A stretch of DNA of 64,000 nt from CAYYYA01 sp964517065 (GTDB lineage: Bacteria; Patescibacteriota; Patescibacteriia; UBA1558; 2-01-FULL-52-15), in contig CAZFBK010000002.1 of the NCBI GenBank assembly GCA_964517065.1, forward strand, positions 4,843 through 68,842. Direction: 5' to 3'. Below the pieces are notes generated by a model. That model saw only the letters and a list, made by a program, of their open reading frames with translations, was not told the origin of the DNA and ran no database searches. The translations under genes and the position numbers were made by a program. Shown one piece after another: positions 15,582-24,418 of the stretch (its first letter is position 1; the number at the start of each line of letters is the position of its first letter).

Positions 15582-16656
15582 GTCTTTTTTTCGGAGTGAT
15601 AAAAAACAACAGACAAGTCATGGCTAGCACCAAAAATCCTAAAGCAATAATTTTACCAATTGAGCTCGTGAAGAAAGAAATACCACCAAAAAGTAAGGCC
15701 AAAAAGCTCATGAAGAGCACTACCTGTCGCTGACTCCAGCCTAATTGTAGGAAACGAAAATGGATGTGACCATCATCTCCTGACATGGGATTATGACCGC
15801 TTCTGAGGCGTCTGATAATAGACCAAACAACATCCAACATTGGCAATCCCATCACCAAAAGAGCTGTAGCAATCTTTCCGCCAGTCAAAATAGATAAGAC
15901 TCCTAAACTAAACCCTAGAAACGTGCTGCCAGATTCTCCCAAAAATATTTTGGCTGGATACCAATTCCAGATTAAAAATCCTACTAACGATCCTGCTAAT
16001 ATCAGCGCCAGATAGGACGTGATTGATTGAGGCGTATCCCAAAAAAGACTGACACCAAAAATAACGATAGCTGCGATACCTGAGACTGAAGAAGCGAGGC
16101 CATCAAGCCCGTCCAAAAGTTTCGTGGTATACATTGTGGCCAAGAGCCAGAGAAAAGCTAAGCTATCAGCCAACGGCAACCAAAGACGGCTATGACCAAA
16201 AAAGTCAGAGCGCCCAGCGGGCCACTGATTGAGATAGATCAAACCGCCAAAAGGATTCGTCACAAAAGCCACTTGCAGACCTGCAGCTATCACAATTGCA
16301 GCGGCGATGAGAGGAAAAAATAATGATTGATACCATTGTAGCGGACGGCGATCATCGAGGAATCCACCCAACATCAGTACAGCACCAGCAACAAAAAAAC
16401 CGATTAATAAAGCTGGGCTAATGTGGGAGTCAGAGAGTCTACCACTGAACCAAAGTACGGTTGTCATCAGCGACATCGTCAGATAGAGAGACCAACCACC
16501 GAGTAGGGGCACGGGCTGATGATGAATTTTTCGTTCTGATGTCGGATAGTCCAAAATCTTCCAACGCAATGCCAACGAACGTACAAACCAGGTCAACAGA
16601 CCAGCCAGCGCTGCTGACGACAGAAATAAGGCTAGATACTCAAGAACCCATCTCAT
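15571..16656 (-). CDS. MraY/WecA-family undecaprenyl-phosphate sugar-1-phosphate transferase
   Basis: Transfers a sugar-1-phosphate from a UDP-sugar to undecaprenyl phosphate in the membrane, starting polysaccharide or glycoconjugate synthesis. I start at ATG 16656 (361 residues), because the longer frame reads through yqgF. About ten helices; motifs include LGGFLDDRRPLQW (catalytic Asp pair), KLLDGLDGLAS, FLGESGSTFLG and the HIHFR loop. It lacks the MraY peptide-recognition signature, so WecA-type specificity is more likely. It overlaps yqgF by 17 bp and the DUF192 gene by 11 bp. Confidence 0.9.
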   Translation of the reverse strand: MRWVLEYLALFLSSAALAGLLTWFVRSLALRWKILDYPTSERKIHHQPVPLLGGWSLYLTMSLMTTVLWFSGRLSDSHISPALLIGFFVAGAVLMLGGFLDDRRPLQWYQSLFFPLIAAAIVIAAGLQVAFVTNPFGGLIYLNQWPAGRSDFFGHSRLWLPLADSLAFLWLLATMYTTKLLDGLDGLASSVSGIAAIVIFGVSLFWDTPQSITSYLALILAGSLVGFLIWNWYPAKIFLGESGSTFLGFSLGVLSILTGGKIATALLVMGLPMLDVVWSIIRRLRSGHNPMSGDDGHIHFRFLQLGWSQRQVVLFMSFLALLFGGISFFTSSIGKIIALGFLVLAMTCLLFFITPKKRHEK

Positions 16657-17029
16657 GATGGCGATCAATAAACGTTTGTAAAATACGGGCAGCAGAGACA
16701 TCATCGATCGGCTTACCGTCCTGGCGCACGTCGGCACCACCAGAAGTCATCCGCTCATCTTCCATAATTATTTCTTTATCAACGCCGGCTTGAAGAGTTT
16801 TGATGAAGGCATCAGTAGCTGTCGTCCGCTCAGTGATCTTACCCTGCAGACTCAATGGCCAACCGACAACGATACGATCAATATGTTCACTGGCAACAAT
16901 TTTTTTTATCTCTGCGATCAAAGCGACATCGCCGGCATAATCAATTATTTTCCATGGCAAAGCCGGACCTGTTGCTTCTGCCAGAGCCAGACCAATACGT
17001 TTGCTGCCGTAGTCGATGCCAAGATACAT
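16640..17029 (-). CDS. yqgF: RuvX/YqgF family RNase H-fold nuclease
   Basis: A 129-residue YqgF-type protein with an RNase H fold. It begins MYLGIDYGSKRIGLALAE (catalytic Asp in GIDYG) and contains IVVGWPLSLQGK near residue 56 and DERMTS near residue 91 before a final Asp. The family acts in 16S rRNA 5' maturation and is also described as a Holliday junction resolvase. It begins the yqgF-wecA-DUF192 overlap chain. A word-repeat tract separates it from map. Confidence 0.93.
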   Translation of the reverse strand: MYLGIDYGSKRIGLALAEATGPALPWKIIDYAGDVALIAEIKKIVASEHIDRIVVGWPLSLQGKITERTTATDAFIKTLQAGVDKEIIMEDERMTSGGADVRQDGKPIDDVSAARILQTFIDRHHEMGS

Positions 17030-17127
17030 AGAATTCAGGAGTTAGGAGTAAGGAGTCAGGAGTAAGGGAATACAACCTTGTTGCTGTTGTCCTACCTACT
17101 TCCTAATTTCTCCTTTCTTCTTTCAAT
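17030..17127. repeat. word-repeat inverted tract (yqgF-map gap)
   Basis: The left part repeats GGAGTTA/GGAGTAA/GGAGTCA and the right part is pyrimidine-rich (TACTTCC, TTTCTCC, TTTCTTC). It is a degenerate palindrome without a precise stem. Confidence 0.6.
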
Positions 17128-17874
17128 TTAAGTCAATATCTTACAACCGTCTTTCGTCACCGCAATAGTTTGTTCCCAATGAGCCGCCAACGATTGATCA
17201 ACGGTGTGCACATCCCAATGATTTTTGGCTATTTCAATCCGCCAATCTCCTTGAGTCACCATCGGTTCAATAGCAAGGATCATTCCTTCGGTCAAAATAA
17301 CACCTTCAGTAGACTTCCCATAATTCGGCACTGATGGCTCCTGATGTACCGCTCGCCCCACACCATGACCTGTAAATTCTCTGACTACCGCCAAATCGTG
17401 TGACTCGACATAAGCCTGAATTGCTTGCCCCACAGCACCCGTCTTCACACCAGGACGGATAGCGGCCAAACCCTGCTTCAGAGCTTCTTCGGTCACGTCA
17501 ATAAGTTTTTGCGTCTCAGCTGCAACAGTGCCAACAGCTACAGTGATCGCCATATCGGTAAAAAATTCTTTATAGACAACGCCCAGATCGAGTGAGACGA
17601 TATCACCATCCATCAATGGCGTGTCGGTAGCAATGCCATGTACTACACAGTCATTGATACTGACACACAGAGCATTCGGATACGGTGGCTGGCCATAGCC
17701 CTTGAAGGCTGGCTTAGCGCCGGCCTGATGGATTAACTGCTCTGCGACCTTATTCAGCTCAACACCAGTGATACCGGGCTTTACCAAGTCGGCTAAGGTA
17801 TATAAAATATCGTGCAGTATTTTACCACCCTCCGCTACAATAGCTATTTCTTCAGGGGTAAAATAATTTTTCAT
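17128..17874 (-). CDS. map: methionine aminopeptidase, type I
   Basis: Removes the initiator Met from nascent proteins. All five metal ligands are visible: Asp in SLDLGVVY, Asp in FTDMAITV, His in FTGHGVGR, Glu in AIEPMV and the final Glu in HWEQTIAV. The substrate-side His (HQEPSVPNYG) is also present. At 248 residues it is the typical short bacterial form. Its start overlaps adk by 4 bp (ATGA), and adk-map downstream of secY is the classical spc-operon tail. Confidence 0.97.
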   Translation of the reverse strand: MKNYFTPEEIAIVAEGGKILHDILYTLADLVKPGITGVELNKVAEQLIHQAGAKPAFKGYGQPPYPNALCVSINDCVVHGIATDTPLMDGDIVSLDLGVVYKEFFTDMAITVAVGTVAAETQKLIDVTEEALKQGLAAIRPGVKTGAVGQAIQAYVESHDLAVVREFTGHGVGRAVHQEPSVPNYGKSTEGVILTEGMILAIEPMVTQGDWRIEIAKNHWDVHTVDQSLAAHWEQTIAVTKDGCKILT

Positions 17875-18527
17875 AATTGTCGTAAGAGTAATTCCAAATG
17901 ATGAGCAATATGGTCAATCTCCTGCTCACCGTTGATGCGAAGAAGCTTGCCGAGCTTCTCATAATAATCAATAACTTTCTCTGTTTCAGAATGATAAATA
18001 GCTAAGCGTTGACGCACTGCCTCCTCATGGTCGTCGTCACGCCGAGTTAATTCCGCTCCGTCGTAATCACACACGTCTTTCACTTTCGGTGAATGAGTAA
18101 TGGTATTAAAAATATGACCATGAGGACAGTTGACCCGCGTGACAATACGGCGCACCGCTTCCTGATCGCTGATTTCAAATAGCACAATACTATCAAGGGG
18201 ACTCATCTGCTCCAATCGCTCTGCCTGATCCAAACTGCGAGGAAAACCATCAAGGACAAACCCCTGTTCTGATTTCAACTGAGATAAATGATTAACCAAG
18301 ATATCAATGGTTAGTTGGGTCGGCACCAAGGTACCGGCAGTGGTGATACGACGGATTTCTTCGCCTTGAGGCGTCTCGGCCTTAGCTGCTTCACGAAGCA
18401 TAGCACCCATACCAAGAATCGTGTAACCAAAATGATCAGCCAACAGCTGAGCTTGAGTACCTTTACCCGAACCTTGGGGTCCGAGGAAGGATAATTTCAA
18501 ATTGAGGCGTAAGTCTTTATGAGGCAT
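17871..18527 (-). CDS. adk: adenylate kinase
   Basis: Interconverts AMP, ADP and ATP. The P-loop is GPQGSGKGTQA (16-26), the AMP site is near MGAMLREA and GFVLDGFPRSLDQAE, and the LID region carries CPHGHIF and DVCDYDG, a Cys-containing zinc-type LID, followed by RRDDD. 218 residues, long form. It has its own promoter (18539-18567) 11 nt before the ATG and sits after a terminator, so adk-map can be transcribed independently of secY. Confidence 0.96.
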   Translation of the reverse strand: MPHKDLRLNLKLSFLGPQGSGKGTQAQLLADHFGYTILGMGAMLREAAKAETPQGEEIRRITTAGTLVPTQLTIDILVNHLSQLKSEQGFVLDGFPRSLDQAERLEQMSPLDSIVLFEISDQEAVRRIVTRVNCPHGHIFNTITHSPKVKDVCDYDGAELTRRDDDHEEAVRQRLAIYHSETEKVIDYYEKLGKLLRINGEQEIDHIAHHLELLLRQL

Positions 18528-18538
18528 AATACTGAGCT

Positions 18539-18567
18539 ATTGTAACGGAAAGAGGGGTTAAAGACAA
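18539..18567 (-). promoter_or_regulatory. promoter of adk-map
   Basis: On the minus strand TTGTCT (18562-18567), 17 nt, TACAAT (18539-18544). The leader would be only about 5 nt. Confidence 0.6.
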
Positions 18568-18610
18568 GCGCTGTTCTGTTTCTAGAAGATACAGTCTCTA
18601 ACCCTCTTTC

Positions 18611-18643
18611 CCCCTCCTTAGTAAGGAGGGGTGCGGGGAGGTC
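18611..18643. repeat. CCCCTCCTT/AAGGAGGGG repeat, copy 1
   Basis: CCCCTCCTTA-G-TAAGGAGGGG (perfect 10-bp arms) is followed by TGCGGGGAGGTCT. A second copy with the same tail lies at 39253-39286, directly after fusA. The arms contain SD and anti-SD sequences. Confidence 0.75.
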
Positions 18644-18658
18644 TCGTTTTTTATTATC

Positions 18659-18686
18659 AAAAAACCGTCCTATTTTTTGGGACAGC
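18659..18686 (-). terminator. terminator after secY
   Basis: On the minus strand CTGTCC and GGACGG pair (one G-U) around an A-rich loop and are followed by six T. It ends the long ribosomal protein transcript before adk. Confidence 0.65.
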
Positions 18687-18731
18687 TTTATTCAAATCAA
18701 ATCCGCGCATCATGATGCGCGACAACGATTA

Positions 18732-20003
18732 TTATATTTCGTAATCTCTCATCACCAACTGCGAGTCAATCTGCTTGACCGTTTCGATAATAACAGCGAC
18801 CACGATCAACAAACTGGTACCACCGATGGTCAAGGTGGCAATACCGCTGACTTGCTGGATTACTACCGGTAAAACTGCAATTAAACTTAAAAATAATGCT
18901 CCAGCTAAAATAATACGATTCATAACGGTACTGAGATACTGAGATGTTTGAGTACCAGGACGAATACCAGGAATGAAGCCACCCTGCTTCTGCAGATTCT
19001 CGGCAATTTGTTCTGGTTTGAAAACTACTGCAGTATAGAAATAAGTAAAGGCAAACACCATGATGAAATACAATACTGCGTAAATCGTTTGATCGGAGAA
19101 CAAGCGAATGGTTTCATTAGCCACGCTGGCTACCCAGGGAATATTTGAAGTGGCAAAAAATCGTGCTAAGAGTGGTGGGAATAGTACCACTGAGATAGCA
19201 AAGATAATCGGGATAACTCCAGCTTGATTCACCCGCAAAGGCAAATAAGTATTAACACCGCCGGAGGATGTATTGCCTCGCATCTGACGGGCGTACGTCA
19301 CGGGAATATTACGCTGACCTTCGGTAATAACAATAATAGCTACAATGGTGATCAAACCAATCAAGGCAAAGGTAATTAAGTTTATCAGCTGAGACGAAGG
19401 ATCAAAAACTGCTGCTGTATTAGAAATTGTTGTAGGCAAGGACGCTACAATACCCGCAAAAATAATCAACGAAACGCCGTTACCAACCTTTTTCTCTGTG
19501 ATCAACTCACCTATCCAGACCAACAACATTGTACCGGCAGTTGCAACGACCAGAGCGCTCGTCCATTGATACCAGCTTAAATCCGACAATAAATTTTGAC
19601 CTTGACGCTGAAGAATAATCATAAAACTATACGCCTGAATCACCGCCAGAGGCACCGTCAAAATACGCGTGTATTGGTTAATACGTTTCTGACCGGATTC
19701 TCCTTCTTTTTGGATTTCCTCAAGCTTTGGAACTATCATAACCAATAATTGCAAAATAATTGAGGCTGTGATGTAAGGGCCGACTCCAAGCATAACAATA
19801 GAAAAACTACTTAACCCACCACCTGAGAAGACGTTAACCAAGCCAAAAATTTGATTGTTAGCAAAAAAATCCTTCAAACCGCTCGGATCAATACCGGGAA
19901 TTGGGATATGAGCCGCTACACGATACAAAAAAAGCATAGCCAAGACGAAGAGAATCTTGTTACGAACTTCTTTGGCCTTCCAAATTTGTTGTAGTCTATT
20001 CAT
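18732..20003 (-). CDS. secY: preprotein translocase subunit SecY
   Basis: Central channel of the Sec protein export system. 423 residues with ten predicted helices. The family opening is visible (KEVRNKILFVLAMLFLYRVAAHIPIPGID), along with the plug region, GQKRINQYTR and the cytoplasmic loop with MRGNTSSGGVNTYLPLRVNQAGVIP. The SecY C-terminal loop reads GGFIPGIRPGTQTSQYL. No SD. It is the last gene of the long operon and lies 6 bp after rplO. Confidence 0.98.
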   Translation of the reverse strand: MNRLQQIWKAKEVRNKILFVLAMLFLYRVAAHIPIPGIDPSGLKDFFANNQIFGLVNVFSGGGLSSFSIVMLGVGPYITASIILQLLVMIVPKLEEIQKEGESGQKRINQYTRILTVPLAVIQAYSFMIILQRQGQNLLSDLSWYQWTSALVVATAGTMLLVWIGELITEKKVGNGVSLIIFAGIVASLPTTISNTAAVFDPSSQLINLITFALIGLITIVAIIVITEGQRNIPVTYARQMRGNTSSGGVNTYLPLRVNQAGVIPIIFAISVVLFPPLLARFFATSNIPWVASVANETIRLFSDQTIYAVLYFIMVFAFTYFYTAVVFKPEQIAENLQKQGGFIPGIRPGTQTSQYLSTVMNRIILAGALFLSLIAVLPVVIQQVSGIATLTIGGTSLLIVVAVIIETVKQIDSQLVMRDYEI

Positions 20004-20009
20004 CGAGTG

Positions 20010-20531
20010 TTATGCAATAGGTGTTTCCGCTGCTGCGGCTTCCACGACAGGAGCGCCGTGTTTGACTTTGACAGGCGGTATCGGTAATGGCAATATTTCT
20101 ACCTTACCACCGGCTTTAATGATAGCTTCTTGTGCTGACGGAGTAAAGCCATGAGCTTTAACATTTAATTTCTTCTTCAGTAGTCCTCCACCGATAATCT
20201 TCACTCTGGTCAGAGTGCCTTTTGGAGTGAAGCCGGCTTGCTGAATTTTTTTCAAGGTTACTACTTCGCCATCCTGAAAGGCACCATCTAATTGACGTAA
20301 GCTAATAGCTATGACTTCAGGTGCTAGAGATTTGAAACCACGATTCTTAGGAATACGTAAGATATATCCTCTGACACCTTTCAACACCAAACCACCGCGA
20401 CCACCCGAGCGAGCGCGTTGACCTTTGATACCACGAGTAGAGTACGTACCGCGACCACTGGCATTACCGCGACCACGACGCTTGGCATCTTTGGTAGAAC
20501 GACTTGGTTCTAATGAGTGTAAGGATAACAT
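20010..20531 (-). CDS. rplO: 50S ribosomal protein L15, with short tail
   Basis: Large-subunit protein that binds late in assembly. The opening MLSLHSLEPSRSTKDAKRRG and RGIKGQRARSGG are diagnostic, and the C-terminal globular domain (GEVVTLKKIQQAGF, VKIIGGG) is complete. A Val/Pro/Ala/Glu tail of about 15 residues follows. The gene normally between rpsE and rplO (rpmD, L30) is absent: only 8 bp separate rplO from rpsE. Confidence 0.97.
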   Translation of the reverse strand: MLSLHSLEPSRSTKDAKRRGRGNASGRGTYSTRGIKGQRARSGGRGGLVLKGVRGYILRIPKNRGFKSLAPEVIAISLRQLDGAFQDGEVVTLKKIQQAGFTPKGTLTRVKIIGGGLLKKKLNVKAHGFTPSAQEAIIKAGGKVEILPLPIPPVKVKHGAPVVEAAAAETPIA

Positions 20532-20539
20532 AAGTGTAG

Positions 20540-21184
20540 TTAATCTTTCTTAGGAGCGGTTTTTTTAGCAATCGGTTCAGTAATAATTTCAACTTTATCT
20601 TTCATCTCGTCTTGGCCGCCACGATATTTCATACTGGTCAGAGCTATGAAGGTTGCATGCACATTAGTAATTTTGTTATTGGTACCCAAAATCTTGGCAC
20701 TGATATCCTGAATACCGGACAGTTCCAAAACGGAACGCACTGCACCACCGGCTTTGATACCGGTACCTTTGCGGGCCGGCTTGAATAAAATCTGCGCCGC
20801 TTTGTATTTCACTTTGATAACATGAGGGATAGTACCATTGACACTTTTCACCGTGATCAGGTCTTTCTTGGCCTTGGTCGCTGCTTTATTCATAGCAATA
20901 GAAACGTCAGCACCCTTCGCCAGAGCCCAGCCCAGACGGCCTTTGCGATCACCAACGACAATACAAGCGCGGAAACGCATACGCTTACCACCAGCCATGA
21001 CACGGGTGACGCGAGCCAGATCAATCATCTTCTGATCGAATTCATCCTTCTCTCGCTCTGGTCTACGACCACGCGCACCACTTTGTTGGCGACCACCTGG
21101 TCTCTGACCAGGACGTTGACCAAAACGTGGCTGCTGTGGGGCAGCTGCAGCTGGTGCTGATTGTGAAACTTTTTCTTCTGCCAT
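20540..21184 (-). CDS. rpsE: 30S ribosomal protein S5, with N-terminal extension
   Basis: Small-subunit protein needed for decoding accuracy. The core begins near residue 48 (DEFDQKMIDLARVTRVMAGGKRMRF), with GDRKGRLGWALAKG and RPARKGTGIKAGG in place. The first ~48 residues are a Gln/Pro/Arg/Gly-rich extension (RFGQRPGQRPGGRQQ) that most S5 proteins lack. It is probably disordered and RNA-contacting. Confidence 0.97.
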   Translation of the reverse strand: MAEEKVSQSAPAAAAPQQPRFGQRPGQRPGGRQQSGARGRRPEREKDEFDQKMIDLARVTRVMAGGKRMRFRACIVVGDRKGRLGWALAKGADVSIAMNKAATKAKKDLITVKSVNGTIPHVIKVKYKAAQILFKPARKGTGIKAGGAVRSVLELSGIQDISAKILGTNNKITNVHATFIALTSMKYRGGQDEMKDKVEIITEPIAKKTAPKKD

Positions 21185-21186
21185 AA

Positions 21187-21540
21187 TTAAAATGTTAATC
21201 CTGCTTCACGGGCAGCCTCAGCCAATGCTTTGACCCGACCATGATATTTAAATCTACCTTTATCAAAAACAACAGTATTGATTTTCTTCTCCAGAGCTTT
21301 CTGTGCTACCAAAGTACCGACAGCAGTCGCCCGAGCGACACCATTCATCTTATCACCTTTGATCTCACCATCACGAGCAGAGACCAAGACCTTGCCTTGC
21401 TGATCAATAACCTGAGCATAAATATGCTTCAAGCTACGAAACACAGACAAACGAGGCCGTGAAGATTCCGAGAGTTTGGCCCGGGTGCGAATCTGGCGTC
21501 TGATACCTAATTGTCGCTTAATTTTATTCTGATCTTTCAT
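21187..21540 (-). CDS. rplR: 50S ribosomal protein L18
   Basis: Binds 5S rRNA and forms the central protuberance. 117 residues; RPRLSVFRSLKHIYAQVID (around 28-46) and the closing KFKYHGRVKALAEAAREAGL-type segment are typical. It lies 2 bp before rpsE, with no SD. A word-repeat tract lies upstream. Confidence 0.96.
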   Translation of the reverse strand: MKDQNKIKRQLGIRRQIRTRAKLSESSRPRLSVFRSLKHIYAQVIDQQGKVLVSARDGEIKGDKMNGVARATAVGTLVAQKALEKKINTVVFDKGRFKYHGRVKALAEAAREAGLTF

Positions 21541-21621
21541 ATAATTTTAGTAATGTAGATTGGTAGAGCGGTAGTTGTGTAGAGATGCTTCTACCAAACT
21601 ACTGTGCTACCCAACTACGTA
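21541..21621. repeat. word-repeat inverted tract (L6-L18 gap)
   Basis: GTAGATTGG/TAGAGCGG/TAGTTG words on the left and TACCAAACTAC/TACCCAACTAC on the right form a degenerate palindrome inside the operon. Confidence 0.6.
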
Positions 21622-22167
21622 TTATCCTCCCGCTTTGACAACCTTACCAGCCTTACGTCGGACAACTTCATCAGTATAACGGATACCTTTGCCCTTATAT
21701 GGTTCCGGCTCTTTGATATGGCGGATCTCAGCGGCGGTCTGTCCTACTACCTGTTTATTGGTGCCTTCGATAGTAATAATATTTTTTTCGACACTGAGTG
21801 TGATTCCTTCCTGCGCTTTGTATACCACCGGATGAGAAAAACCGACGTTCAAAAGCAAATCTTTACCTTGCATAGCAGCTTTGAACCCAATTCCGTTTAT
21901 TTCTAACTGTTTTTTGAATCCGGTAGCGACTCCTTCAACGATATTTTGAATCAAGGATCGTGTCAGACCCCAGATAGCTCGCTGCTTCTTGATCTCTTCG
22001 TCAGCAATAGCCACTGTCAAACCTTCATCACTCATGGTCACGGTAGTCCAAGGATGCGCCTCAACCTGAAGTGTTCCTTTCGGACCTTTGGCGCTGATCA
22101 TCTGACCATCAATAGTCACCGTCACACCAGCTGGAAGAGTAATAATTTTTTTACCAATTCTAGACAT
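21622..22167 (-). CDS. rplF: 50S ribosomal protein L6
   Basis: Contacts the sarcin-ricin loop region near the factor-binding site. I start at ATG 22167, giving MSRIGKKIITLPAGV and 181 residues; the longer frame would overlap rpsH. Both L6 repeats are complete, and the C-terminal signature EPYKGKGIRYTDEVVRRKAGK is present. Confidence 0.97.
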   Translation of the reverse strand: MSRIGKKIITLPAGVTVTIDGQMISAKGPKGTLQVEAHPWTTVTMSDEGLTVAIADEEIKKQRAIWGLTRSLIQNIVEGVATGFKKQLEINGIGFKAAMQGKDLLLNVGFSHPVVYKAQEGITLSVEKNIITIEGTNKQVVGQTAAEIRHIKEPEPYKGKGIRYTDEVVRRKAGKVVKAGG

Positions 22168-22177
22168 AATAGTATAA

Positions 22178-22582
22178 TTACCAAATTTCAAACATTAATT
22201 CACCGCCAATATGCTCTTTCTTGGCCTGAATATTAGAAACCAAACCTTTGGAAGTAGAAATCACCGCCAGACCTAAACCATTCAAAATAGTAGGAATTTC
22301 TTTGGAGTTGACATACACTGGACGACTTGGTTTGCTGACGCGTTTGATATGCCGAATAGCCGGCGTACCATTGCTGCGGTATTTCAAAACCAAACGCATT
22401 TGATCGTACTGAGGGCCTTGCTCGTCGCGTTCGATTTTTTCAACTTTGACAATATACTTTTCTGTCTCCAGCAATTTAGCAATTTCAAAGCGCAATCGTG
22501 AGTATGGTAAAACCACCTCTGGCTTTTTGACTGCCATAGCATTGCGAATCCGTGTTAATAAATCTGCTATTGTATCTGACAT
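22178..22582 (-). CDS. rpsH: 30S ribosomal protein S8
   Basis: Primary 16S rRNA binder and, in other bacteria, a translational repressor of the spc operon. 134 residues: DTIADLLTRIRNAMAVKKP opens, and STSKGLVSNIQAKKEHIGGELMFEIW closes with a slightly divergent end (the usual is GGEvLcyVW). No SD. Confidence 0.96.
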   Translation of the reverse strand: MSDTIADLLTRIRNAMAVKKPEVVLPYSRLRFEIAKLLETEKYIVKVEKIERDEQGPQYDQMRLVLKYRSNGTPAIRHIKRVSKPSRPVYVNSKEIPTILNGLGLAVISTSKGLVSNIQAKKEHIGGELMFEIW

Positions 22583-22642
22583 ATCTTACTTTTAACTTTA
22601 ATCTTCATTTAAAACTTATACCTTTAAACTTTCAACTTATAC

Positions 22643-22837
22643 CTACCAGCTGGATTTCTTGACACCCGGCAACTCCCCTTTATTCGCCAACTCACGGAAA
22701 CAGATACGGCACAGGCGGAATTTGCGCATGAAAGCTGATTTCTTACCACAGCGCCAGCAGCGTCTCACGACCCGTGTAGAAAATTTCGGTTTGGTCAGAG
22801 AACGGGTTGATTTAACTATTTGTGCTTCTGTTGCCAT
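22643..22837 (-). CDS. rpsN: 30S ribosomal protein S14, zinc-binding type
   Basis: A 64-residue short S14 of the zinc type. CWRCGKK and CRICFREL provide the C-x2-C...C-x2-C ribbon, and the C-terminus ends in LPGVKKSSW as usual. The zinc-free paralogue is not seen here. It lies between rpsH and rplE, the usual order. Confidence 0.96.
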   Translation of the reverse strand: MATEAQIVKSTRSLTKPKFSTRVVRRCWRCGKKSAFMRKFRLCRICFRELANKGELPGVKKSSW

Positions 22838-22842
22838 AGTGA

Positions 22843-23439
22843 TTATTTTTTCTTCTTTTTAGCTACCTTTTTAGTCTTCTTGGCTGTTGGGCTTGATTGC
22901 AGCATAAAAGGGAATCCAAAAGCACGAAGTAAGGCTAAGGCCTGCGCATCAGTCTTGGCTGTAGTATTGATAGCTACTTCCAAACCGTGAATCTTTTCAA
23001 TTTCATCTGACTTAATCTCCGGAAAAACAATGTGTTCACGGAATCCGACACTGAAATTACCGTGTCCATCGAAACCTTTATGTGGCTCTAGGCCATGAAA
23101 ATCTCGAATACGAGGGAAGGTAATATTTACCAATTTTTCAATAAAATCATACATCTTGGCGCCACGTAACGTCACAGTTGCGCCCACGACCATCCCTTCA
23201 CGAATTTTGAAATTGGAAATAGAAATCTTGGCCTTGGTAAGGATCGGCTTCTGACCAGAGATTCGTTGCAGTGTATTCACAGCTACTTCAGTGAAGCTCT
23301 TATCGGTCAATGACTTACTCAAACCGATGTTCAAAACAACTTTTTTGACTTTTGGTACTGCGTTGATGTTTTTCAAACCCAAGTCAGTCTGCAGAGCAGG
23401 AGCTATGGTTGTTTGATATTGTTTCAATAGACTTGTCAT
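22843..23439 (-). CDS. rplE: 50S ribosomal protein L5, Lys-rich tail
   Basis: Binds 5S rRNA and contacts the P-site tRNA. KVKKVVLNIGLS, GLSLT-region equivalents, RDFHGLEPHKGFDGHGNFSVGFREH and the final FGFPF are present. A Lys-rich tail of about 18 residues (KKTKKVAKKKKK) extends beyond the normal end. 198 residues in total. Confidence 0.97.
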   Translation of the reverse strand: MTSLLKQYQTTIAPALQTDLGLKNINAVPKVKKVVLNIGLSKSLTDKSFTEVAVNTLQRISGQKPILTKAKISISNFKIREGMVVGATVTLRGAKMYDFIEKLVNITFPRIRDFHGLEPHKGFDGHGNFSVGFREHIVFPEIKSDEIEKIHGLEVAINTTAKTDAQALALLRAFGFPFMLQSSPTAKKTKKVAKKKKK

Positions 23440-23441
23440 AT

Positions 23442-23717
23442 TTATGCTTTCTTGTCTGGAGCTACAGCTGATTTGGTCTCACGCACAGCAGCTTCTAATA
23501 ATTTAACATTGCTCACATGAATCGGCCCAAAGAACTCAACGCGCTGACCATTGTCACTTTTACGCTGCGCTTTGATGTATTTGTACATAGTATTTACACC
23601 TTCAACCACCACTAAATTATCAGCCCGCAAAACCTGCATGACTTTACCCTTTTTACCACGGTCTTTACCTGCTAGTACTTGGACTTGATCGTTGATATGT
23701 AATTTAATCTTGGCCAT
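23442..23717 (-). CDS. rplX: 50S ribosomal protein L24
   Basis: An assembly initiator of the large subunit. KOW motif: VLAGKDRGKKGKVMQVLR (14-31), then VVEGVNTMYKYIKA and a C-terminal VSNVKLLEA. 91 residues. No SD. Confidence 0.96.
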   Translation of the reverse strand: MAKIKLHINDQVQVLAGKDRGKKGKVMQVLRADNLVVVEGVNTMYKYIKAQRKSDNGQRVEFFGPIHVSNVKLLEAAVRETKSAVAPDKKA

Positions 23718-23721
23718 ATGA

Positions 23722-24093
23722 TTACAAAACTTCCGGAGCTAATGAATTAATTTTGATGAAACCCTTGGCACGAAGCTCGCGAGCCACCGGTCCAAAAATA
23801 CGTGTGCCTTTCGGTTCTTTATTTTTCTTATCGATAATAACGCAAGCGTTCTCATCAAAACGAATATAGGTACCATCTTTGCGGCGAATCTCTTTGCGTT
23901 GACGCACAATGACAGCGTGGTGCACTTCGCCCTTCTTCACCGGCTGATGCGGCTGAGCTGATTTCACCGCTACCGTAATAATATCGCCAATCTGTCCGTA
24001 GCGTTTCTTGTAACCGCCGAGTACCTTAATAACCTGAACGACTTTGGCGCCAGAGTTATCAGCTACTTTTAACATTGAACGTTCTTGTACCAT
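23722..24093 (-). CDS. rplN: 50S ribosomal protein L14
   Basis: Lies at the subunit interface. It opens MVQERSMLKVADNSGAKVVQVIKVLGG, followed by GDIITVAVKSAQP and TRIFGPVARELRAKGF. 123 residues, complete. Confidence 0.97.
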   Translation of the reverse strand: MVQERSMLKVADNSGAKVVQVIKVLGGYKKRYGQIGDIITVAVKSAQPHQPVKKGEVHHAVIVRQRKEIRRKDGTYIRFDENACVIIDKKNKEPKGTRIFGPVARELRAKGFIKINSLAPEVL

Positions 24094-24168
24094 ATTTTTA
24101 AATTAGGGTTGGAAGTTGGGAGTTAGGAGCTGGATCTATTCTATCTCCTAGCTTCTAGCTTCAAACTT
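24094..24168. repeat. word-repeat inverted tract (S17-L14 gap)
   Basis: GGGTTGGAAGTTGGGAGTTAGGAGCT on the left is mirrored by AGCTTCTAGCTTCAAACTTC-type words on the right. Confidence 0.55.
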
Positions 24169-24414
24169 CTATTTCTTTACTACTCTCCACTTCTTATCTT
24201 TAGAAATCGGTCGGCAAGCCTCAATAGTTACTGTCTGACCCACTTTGACCGCTTCATCCTCACAATGCGCCTTATATTTCTTGGAAACGGCGTACTGTTT
24301 GTGATACTTGGGATGATAGGTGACACGGTCGACTCGGACTACCACAGTCTTCGCCATAGCAGTACTGACCACTGTTCCTTCAAATCTGCGTTTTTGCGTA
24401 ATCTTCTTTTCCAT
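24169..24414 (-). CDS. rpsQ: 30S ribosomal protein S17
   Basis: OB-fold 16S rRNA-binding protein. RRFEGTVVSTAMAKTVVVRVDR, KYHKQYAVSKKYKAHCEDE, VGQTVTIEACRPISKDKKWRVV. 81 residues, complete. Confidence 0.96.
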   Translation of the reverse strand: MEKKITQKRRFEGTVVSTAMAKTVVVRVDRVTYHPKYHKQYAVSKKYKAHCEDEAVKVGQTVTIEACRPISKDKKWRVVKK

Positions 24415-24418
24415 ATAA

